Positions 24,077 through 28,219 of a stretch of 28,219 bases of DNA are shown here, in pieces (position 1 is the stretch's first letter; each line of letters starts with the position of its first letter). Under the pieces are notes generated by a model. It was given only the letters and a program-made list of their open reading frames with translations, searched no databases and was not told the DNA's origin. The stretch spans positions 1 to 28,219 of the forward strand of contig CAZVAR010000029.1 of NCBI GenBank assembly GCA_964625225.1, read 5' to 3'. Both the position numbers and the translations under genes were made by a program. This DNA comes from CAZVAR01 sp964625225. GTDB taxonomy: Bacteria > Pseudomonadota > Alphaproteobacteria > JAJUGE01.

Positions 24077-24105
24077 AGTATGCCGGACTGCGCGCAGTGC
24101 GACAA
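24077..24105 (-). promoter_or_regulatory. Candidate promoter with embedded 12-base palindrome, upstream of the Fe-S gene
   Basis: On the minus strand, TTGTCG (24100-24105) and CATACT (24077-24082) are 17 bases apart. The spacer contains a perfect palindrome, ACTGCGCGCAGT (24087-24098), suited to a dimeric repressor. Start of transcription would be near 24070, about 30 bases before the ATG at 24041. Arms CGGCAT (24061-24066) and ATGCCG (24080-24085) form a further inverted repeat across the start site. Confidence 0.45.
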
Positions 24106-24299
24106 TTGGCGCATGGCCCGCCGGGCGCGCGCCGTGACCTTCGCTGATCGATGATGCGGCAAGGGTCGGCCGCCGGAGGCGACATCGCGAAGGGGGCGGC
24201 GGGCCGGGCCACGGTTTCGTAGGCCGCGCGTCGCCATCCGGGGCTGTTCGGCGGCGTCCCGACTCTGCTACGGTCACGCGTCTCCGAGCCGGGCACGCC

Positions 24300-25145
24300 A
24301 TGCCGCAACAGGTCCTGTCGATCCAGTCCGCCGTCGCTTACGGCCATGTCGGTAACAGCGGGGCGGCCTTTGCGCTGCAGCGGCTCGGCATCGGAGTCTG
24401 TCGGCTGGACACCGTAATGTTCAGCAACCACCCGGCCCACGGCGGCTTCCGCGGCGAGCCGGTGCCGGCGGCGCTGCTCCGCACCGTCCTGACCGGGCTC
24501 GAGGAGCGAAACTTCCTGGGCCGGTGCGAGGCCGTGCTGAGCGGTTATCTGGGCAGTCCCGCAGCCGGCGAGGTGACGATCGACGCGGTCGGCCGGCTGC
24601 GCCGGGCGCGGACCGGAGCGCTCTATTGCTGCGACCCGGTCATGGGAGACCGGCCGCAGGGACTCTATGTGGCGGCCGAGCTGCCGGCGTTGTTCCGCGA
24701 TCGTCTGGTGCCGCTGGCTGACATCGTCGCCCCGAATGCGTTCGAGCTGGAACTGCTGACCGGCATGCCGGCCGGCAGCCAGGCGGAGGCGCTGGCGGCC
24801 GCCCGTGCCCTGCTCGGGCGCGGGCCGTCACTCGTGCTGGTGACCGGACTGGCGGAAGGCGACGGGATCGGCGCGCTGGCCGTGCGGCGGGAAGCCGCCT
24901 GGCTCGCGCGCTGCCCGCGCGTCGAAACGCCGGCCTGGGGCGCTGGCGACGTCTTCACGGCGATCTTCCTGGGGCGCTACCTCGAAAAGGCGGATCCGGC
25001 ACGGGCGTTGTCGCTGGCCGTGTCGTCCCTGCATGCGTTGATGCTCGCAACCGCCGAGGCGAACGCCGACGAGCTCGCCCTGATCGGCGCGCAGGATGCG
25101 GTCCCGGCGCCGCCGCGCCTGTTCGCGGCGGAACGGGTGGCGTAG
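24300..25145 (+). CDS. pdxY: Pyridoxal kinase PdxY
   Basis: A 281-residue ribokinase-like enzyme that phosphorylates pyridoxal (vitamin B6 salvage) to pyridoxal 5'-phosphate. The PdxY/PdxK family pattern is plain: QSAVAYGHVGNSGAAFALQR at 9-28, a CDPVMGD motif at 111-117, IVAPNAFELELLTG at 142-155, and the ATP/anion-hole GAGDVFTA at 214-221 with catalytic D217. The start at 24300 follows the divergent 258-base region shared with the Fe-S gene; no clear ribosome site. The stop abuts the convergent HMG-CoA-lyase-like stop with no gap. Confidence 0.92.
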   Translation: MPQQVLSIQSAVAYGHVGNSGAAFALQRLGIGVCRLDTVMFSNHPAHGGFRGEPVPAALLRTVLTGLEERNFLGRCEAVLSGYLGSPAAGEVTIDAVGRLRRARTGALYCCDPVMGDRPQGLYVAAELPALFRDRLVPLADIVAPNAFELELLTGMPAGSQAEALAAARALLGRGPSLVLVTGLAEGDGIGALAVRREAAWLARCPRVETPAWGAGDVFTAIFLGRYLEKADPARALSLAVSSLHALMLATAEANADELALIGAQDAVPAPPRLFAAERVA

Positions 25146-26102
25146 TCAGTGCACCTTGGCGCGGTGCTTGGTCAGGCTGCCGCCCTTCATCACCGAGCCC
25201 GGCAGCGGGTGCCCTACGATGTCCTCGGCGAGGCGGGCGGCCTCGATCAGTCGGTCGAGGTCGATGCCGGTCTCGATGCCCATCTCCTCGCACATGAACA
25301 CCAGATCCTCGGTGCAGACATTGCCGGCGGCGCCCTTGTGTCCTGCGAACGGACAGCCGCCGAGGCCGGCTACGGAGGAGTCGAACAGATCCACGCCCAT
25401 CTGCAGGCCGGCATAGGCATTGACGATGCCGAGCCCGCGGGTGTCGTGCAGATGGAGGCAGATGCGCTTGTCCGGCCAGCGCTCGCGCACCGCGCCGACC
25501 ACCCGCTTCACCTGCTCGGGATTGGCCCAGCCCATCGTGTCGGCCAGACTGAGCACCTCGATCTCGACGCCCTCCTCCTCGGCGAGCGACAGCAGGTCGG
25601 CGACCGAGTCGAGCACCCGCTGCACCGGAATGTCGCCCTCGAAATTGCAGCCGAAGGCGGTCATCACCGAGGCCCGGCGCACGGGGATCCCGTGCTGCTT
25701 GTAGATCGCGATCTGGTTGCGTTGGACCCGGCGGTTCTCCTCGAAGCCGCGATCCGTGTTACGCCGCATGAACGATTCGGAGGTGGCGGTCGAAATCGAT
25801 CCGACCATCTCCAGCCCCTCGAAGTCGAGCGCCCGGATCAGGCCTCTCTCGTTGAGCCAGAGCACGTGGTAACGGACGCCGGGCTTGCGCCGGAACCCCT
25901 CGACGACCGCGTCGGCGTCGGCCCAGCCCGGCACCTTCTTCGGATTGACGAACGAGGCGACCTGGATCTTCTTCAGTCCGGTTCCGGACAGGGCATCGAT
26001 CAGCTCGATCTTGCGCGCCGTCGGGATCGGGCCGGGCTCGATCTGAAAGCCCTCGCGCGGGCCCTCCTCCTGGATGTCGACGCGGCGGGGCAGATCGGTC
26101 AT
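25146..26102 (-). CDS. HMG-CoA lyase-like (DRE-TIM) enzyme
   Basis: A 318-residue DRE-TIM barrel enzyme usually annotated as hydroxymethylglutaryl-CoA lyase, which cleaves HMG-CoA to acetyl-CoA and acetoacetate in leucine and ketone-body breakdown. The C-terminal signature GLGGCPFAGHKGAAGN (about 246-261) carries the catalytic Cys and metal-binding Asn, and HLHDTRG near 217-223 supplies two metal His. The N-terminal motif is G-P-R16-E17-G-F-Q, where typical HMG-CoA lyases have G-P-R-D-G-L-Q; E17 replaces the metal-binding Asp. So the substrate may differ. The start at 26102 has GAGGA about 8 bases upstream. No leucine-degradation neighbours are present. Confidence 0.88.
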   Translation of the reverse strand: MTDLPRRVDIQEEGPREGFQIEPGPIPTARKIELIDALSGTGLKKIQVASFVNPKKVPGWADADAVVEGFRRKPGVRYHVLWLNERGLIRALDFEGLEMVGSISTATSESFMRRNTDRGFEENRRVQRNQIAIYKQHGIPVRRASVMTAFGCNFEGDIPVQRVLDSVADLLSLAEEEGVEIEVLSLADTMGWANPEQVKRVVGAVRERWPDKRICLHLHDTRGLGIVNAYAGLQMGVDLFDSSVAGLGGCPFAGHKGAAGNVCTEDLVFMCEEMGIETGIDLDRLIEAARLAEDIVGHPLPGSVMKGGSLTKHRAKVH

Positions 26103-26154
26103 GGCGGTGTTCCTCGCGGAGGCAGGTTCGTGAGGCTAGCAAGCGGTGCCCTGC

Positions 26155-26316
26155 ATGGCCAGAAGGCGTAACGGCATGCCGGCCGCGAAGACCGGGAAGG
26201 ACACGGGCACGGTGCTTCTGCCCGCCTGCGGCGCCCACTTCCTCTTCTCGGTGATCTTCGCGGGCTCGGCGGCCGGATACGCGCTCCCGGCGGCTATGCC
26301 GCCTTCGCCAGCTTAG
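26155..26316 (+). CDS. Possible 53-residue membrane protein
   Basis: A short frame with a basic N-terminus (MARRRNG, then KTGKD) and a single hydrophobic stretch (VLLPACGAHFLFSVIFAGSA), the pattern of a small one-span membrane protein. An in-frame second ATG at 26176 has AGAAGG 9 bases before it and may be the real start. It begins 52 bases from the divergent HMG-CoA-lyase-like start, and its last 23 bases overlap the convergent diiron gene's end. No family is recognised; it may be chance coding. Apart from it I see nothing in 26103-26293. Confidence 0.28.
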   Translation: MARRRNGMPAAKTGKDTGTVLLPACGAHFLFSVIFAGSAAGYALPAAMPPSPA

Positions 26317-27109
26317 CCGCGCGCTTCTCCATGATCCAAGTCGCGCTCCGGGTCATGGTGCGCGACAGGCGGCCCTGCGGGTTGAGGCCGACCGCCTTGA
26401 AAATCATGGCCATCGCCCGCTCCAGGTGGCGCGGCCGATAGAGCGGATAGGCTCGCTTGAAATAGGCCTGCGTGCAGGTCTTCCGGTCGTAGGTGCCCTG
26501 GCCGCCGTTCGCCGCGAAATAGGCATAGGCCAGCTCGTCGTCCTCGGTCTCCATGATGCGGCCGAGGGCGATCTTGAGGCGCGTCGGCAGGCGGAGCTGC
26601 TCCTTCGCCAGATAACGCTTCATGTTCTTGTAGAAGGTCGCGTAATGGCGCAGCTCGTCGGCCGCGATCTTGCGGCAGATCATCTTCAGGACCGGCTCTT
26701 CGGTGGCATCGCCGAGGGCGGTGTAGTAGGAACTGGTCCCGACCTCCACCATGCAGCGGGCGATCAGCTCGCCGGTCCGCGAGCCCCGGATCGAGCTGCT
26801 CGCATTGAGGTCGATCTTGAACCCATCGCGAAAGCTGGCGAACGCCGCATCATAGTCGAAGTCGGGGTCCGCGAGGCTGGCCCACTTCCCCAGGGCGACG
26901 CCGTGCTGCACCTCCTCTTCGGCCCAATCCTTCGCGGTCTGCTGGAAGTCCGGATCGTCCGGGAAGACATTACAGAGATATGCGGCATAGTCGCGGCCGT
27001 TCGACTCGACCATGCTCGCCGCCTTGACGATCTTCACCAACTCCGGGTCCACCTTGCCGGGGTCGAACCGGTCCCAGGGAATGTCGTCCAGAGTCCAATG
27101 GCCAGGCAT
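26294..27109 (-). CDS. Ferritin-like diiron protein (acyl-ACP desaturase/rubrerythrin fold)
   Basis: A 271-residue helical protein with a full carboxylate diiron ligand set: E35, E66-x2-H69 (EEEVQH), E122, and E152-x2-H155 (ADELRHYATFY). The spacing (about 31, 56 and 30 residues) resembles acyl-ACP desaturases and other ferritin-like oxygenases or oxidases. There is no signal peptide. The C-terminal 80 residues (RPRHLERAMAMIFKAVGLN and a basic tail) are not part of the four-helix core. Reaction and substrate cannot be given; oxygen or peroxide chemistry is likely from the fold. The ATG at 27109 follows GAGGG. It has its own promoter candidate (27160-27188) after the ATP synthase genes. Confidence 0.82.
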   Translation of the reverse strand: MPGHWTLDDIPWDRFDPGKVDPELVKIVKAASMVESNGRDYAAYLCNVFPDDPDFQQTAKDWAEEEVQHGVALGKWASLADPDFDYDAAFASFRDGFKIDLNASSSIRGSRTGELIARCMVEVGTSSYYTALGDATEEPVLKMICRKIAADELRHYATFYKNMKRYLAKEQLRLPTRLKIALGRIMETEDDELAYAYFAANGGQGTYDRKTCTQAYFKRAYPLYRPRHLERAMAMIFKAVGLNPQGRLSRTMTRSATWIMEKRAAKLAKAA

Positions 27110-27152
27110 GTTGACCCTCGCAATGCTGCGTGCAGCCGATTCTCGGCGTCGT

Positions 27153-27188
27153 GGCCGGTAATAAATTTAAGGGGACCGGCCGCGTCAA
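27153..27188 (-). promoter_or_regulatory. Candidate promoter and operator-like inverted repeat for the diiron gene
   Basis: On the minus strand, TTGACG (27183-27188) and TTTATT (27160-27165) are 17 bases apart, a good sigma70-like match. Start of transcription would be near 27153, leaving a leader of about 44 bases to the ATG at 27109. Arms GGCCGGT (27153-27159) and ACCGGCC (27175-27181) form a perfect 7-base inverted repeat that brackets the -10, so a regulator bound there would block RNA polymerase. The AT-rich core (AATAAATTTAA) is rare in this window. Confidence 0.5.
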
Positions 27189-27234
27189 GACGGCGCCGCC
27201 GGCGCGCGGAACGCGCGGTGCGGCAAGCACCCCC

Positions 27235-27257
27235 GGGACCGCAGACCTTGCGGTCCC
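27235..27257 (-). terminator. Hairpin at the end of the ATP synthase operon
   Basis: A perfect 9-base-pair stem, GGGACCGCA (27235-27243) and TGCGGTCCC (27249-27257), with a 5-base loop, lies about 53 bases after the atpC stop on the minus strand. There is no T run, so termination may be Rho-assisted or the structure may just protect the 3' end. Position and stem strength favour the operon terminator. Confidence 0.55.
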
Positions 27258-27309
27258 CCTGGCATCGCAACCCGGAAAGGGCAAGTCCGAGGACCCGTGC
27301 CCCGTGGCC

Positions 27310-27729
27310 TCAGTGCACCGTGACGCGGCGAACGGCTTCCAGCTTCGCCTCGGCCAAGCGGGCGCGGCGCTCCGCGCTTTCCCGCTGCTGCTCCGTGGTC
27401 GCGTCGGAGGCATCCTGCCGGGCGTCGCGCAGTTGCTGCTCCACCTGGCCCGTGTCGATCTCGGCGACCCGCATCGCCTGTTCGGCGAGCACGGTGCAGC
27501 GCTCCTGCGTCACCTCGGCAAAGCCGCCGGCGACGAAGATGCGGTCGCTCACCGCATTGCCCTCGTAGATTTCGATCACGCCGGCGCGCACCGTCGAGAT
27601 CAGCGGCGCGTGTCCCGGCAGCACGCCGAAATCACCTTCGCCGCCGGGCACGACGACCATATCGACCGGCTGCGAGACCAGCAGCCGTTCCGGCGACACC
27701 AGTTCGAACGCGACCTTGCCGTCGGCCAT
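27310..27729 (-). CDS. atpC: ATP synthase F1 epsilon subunit
   Basis: The 139-residue epsilon subunit of F1F0 ATP synthase, part of the central stalk that couples proton flow to catalysis and can inhibit ATP hydrolysis. The N-terminal beta-sandwich is typical (FELVSPERLLVSQPVDMVVVP, GGEGDFGVLPGHAPLIS). A charged coiled C-terminal region (QVEQQLRDARQDAS to EAKLEAVRRV) follows. The start at 27729 follows GGGAGG; an in-frame start at 27765 would overlap atpD. It lies 32 bases after atpD and is the last gene of the operon. Confidence 0.96.
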   Translation of the reverse strand: MADGKVAFELVSPERLLVSQPVDMVVVPGGEGDFGVLPGHAPLISTVRAGVIEIYEGNAVSDRIFVAGGFAEVTQERCTVLAEQAMRVAEIDTGQVEQQLRDARQDASDATTEQQRESAERRARLAEAKLEAVRRVTVH

Positions 27730-27761
27730 GCGGACGCCTCCCTCTCGTTGAACCGCCCCCG

Positions 27762-28219
27762 TCACTCGGCGGCTGCGGCCATCTTGCGCGCCTTCTCCAC
27801 GGCCTCTTCGATTGTGCCGACCATGTAGAAGGCGGCCTCCGGGAGGTCGTCATAGTCCCCGTTCACGATACCCTTGAAGCCGCGAACCGTGTCTTCGAGA
27901 TTGACGAATACCCCCGGGGTACCGGTGAAAACCTCGGCCACATGGAAAGGTTGCGACAGGAACCGCTGAATCTTGCGGGCACGGGCCACGACCAGCTTGT
28001 CGTCTTCCGAGAGCTCGTCCATGCCGAGGATCGCGATGATGTCCTGCAAGGACTTGTAAGTCTGCAGAACGCGCTGCACGCCGCGCGCGACCTCGTAGTG
28101 CTCCTCGCCGACGACGCGCGGGTCGAGGATGCGCGAGGTCGAGTCGAGCGGGTCCACCGCCGGATAGATGCCGAGCTCGGCGATCTGGCGCGAGAGCACG
28201 AGCGTCGCGTCGAGGTGCG
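27762..28219 (-). CDS. atpD: ATP synthase F1 beta subunit (partial, C-terminal end only)
   Basis: C-terminal portion of the catalytic beta subunit of F1F0 ATP synthase. The 5' part continues beyond the window's right end. Recognisable stretches are [65 protein letters not shown] and [13 protein letters not shown]. The frame reads openly to the last base, so the internal GTG at 28199 is not a start. It is followed by atpC. Confidence 0.97.
   Translation of the reverse strand, partial: [151 protein letters not shown]

Noticed and set aside
22875..24137. Plus-strand frame of 420 codons over the Fe-S gene
   Set aside because: Antisense shadow, Arg/Asp/His-biased, no motif.
24042..24440. Extended N-terminus of the Fe-S protein frame
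   Set aside because: It covers the divergent promoter region and the start of pdxY, and has a ribosome site only at the ATG at 24041.
25149..26171. Plus-strand frame of 340 codons over the HMG-CoA-lyase-like gene
   Set aside because: Antisense shadow; the lyase signature motifs are on the other strand.
1..28219. Possible CRISPR arrays, insertion sequences, tRNA or rRNA genes
   Set aside because: No regularly spaced repeats, transposase frames, terminal inverted repeats or tRNA/rRNA-like sequences were seen on either strand.

Overview
The window is about 28 kb of very GC-rich, densely coded bacterial DNA. The gene set points to an alphaproteobacterium, probably Rhodospirillales-like: a PmtA-type phospholipid N-methyltransferase, an EgtB/EgtD ergothioneine pair, a CHASE2-cyclase beside a FecR-domain protein, and an F1 ATPase operon ending atpD-atpC. 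This placement is inferred from gene families and base composition; there is no rRNA or tRNA in the window to confirm it. I see no insertion sequences, phage genes, CRISPR arrays or attachment sites. It reads as ordinary chromosome with several poorly characterised genes.

Layout. Positions 1-4054 (+) hold a DinG/XPD-like iron-sulfur helicase whose 5' end is probably outside the window, a small TerB-like protein and a short-chain dehydrogenase. Positions 4062-6018 (-) hold a probable 50-residue protein and an EAL cyclic-di-GMP phosphodiesterase. Positions 6146-10396 (+) hold a DUF924 protein, the PmtA-like methyltransferase, an alpha/beta hydrolase, a TauD-type dioxygenase and a translationally coupled protein of unknown function. 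Positions 10393-20623 (-) hold a glutamine amidotransferase-like protein, a lipoprotein, a 1,156-residue FecR-TPR-beta-barrel protein, a CHASE2 adenylate cyclase, egtD, egtB and a small secreted protein. Positions 20669-24041 hold an old yellow enzyme (-), a PEP-mutase-superfamily enzyme (+) and a heterodisulfide-reductase-like Fe-S protein (-). Positions 24300-28219 hold pyridoxal kinase (+), an HMG-CoA-lyase-like enzyme (-), a possible tiny membrane protein (+), a diiron ferritin-like protein (-) and the atpC and atpD (partial) end of the ATP synthase operon (-).

The best candidate for an undescribed system is the minus-strand cluster at 11212-17563: CHASE2 adenylate cyclase, then a single polypeptide joining a periplasmic FecR domain, TPR repeats and an outer-membrane-type barrel, then a cysteine-rich lipoprotein. 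The inferred model is an envelope-spanning sensor linking outer-membrane or periplasmic state to cyclic nucleotide production. Other points of interest are active-site substitutions in the PEP-mutase-like and HMG-CoA-lyase-like enzymes, promoters with embedded palindromes before the Fe-S protein and the diiron protein, and the unknown partner of the TauD dioxygenase. Several convergent gene pairs share stop-codon bases, leaving no room for terminators.
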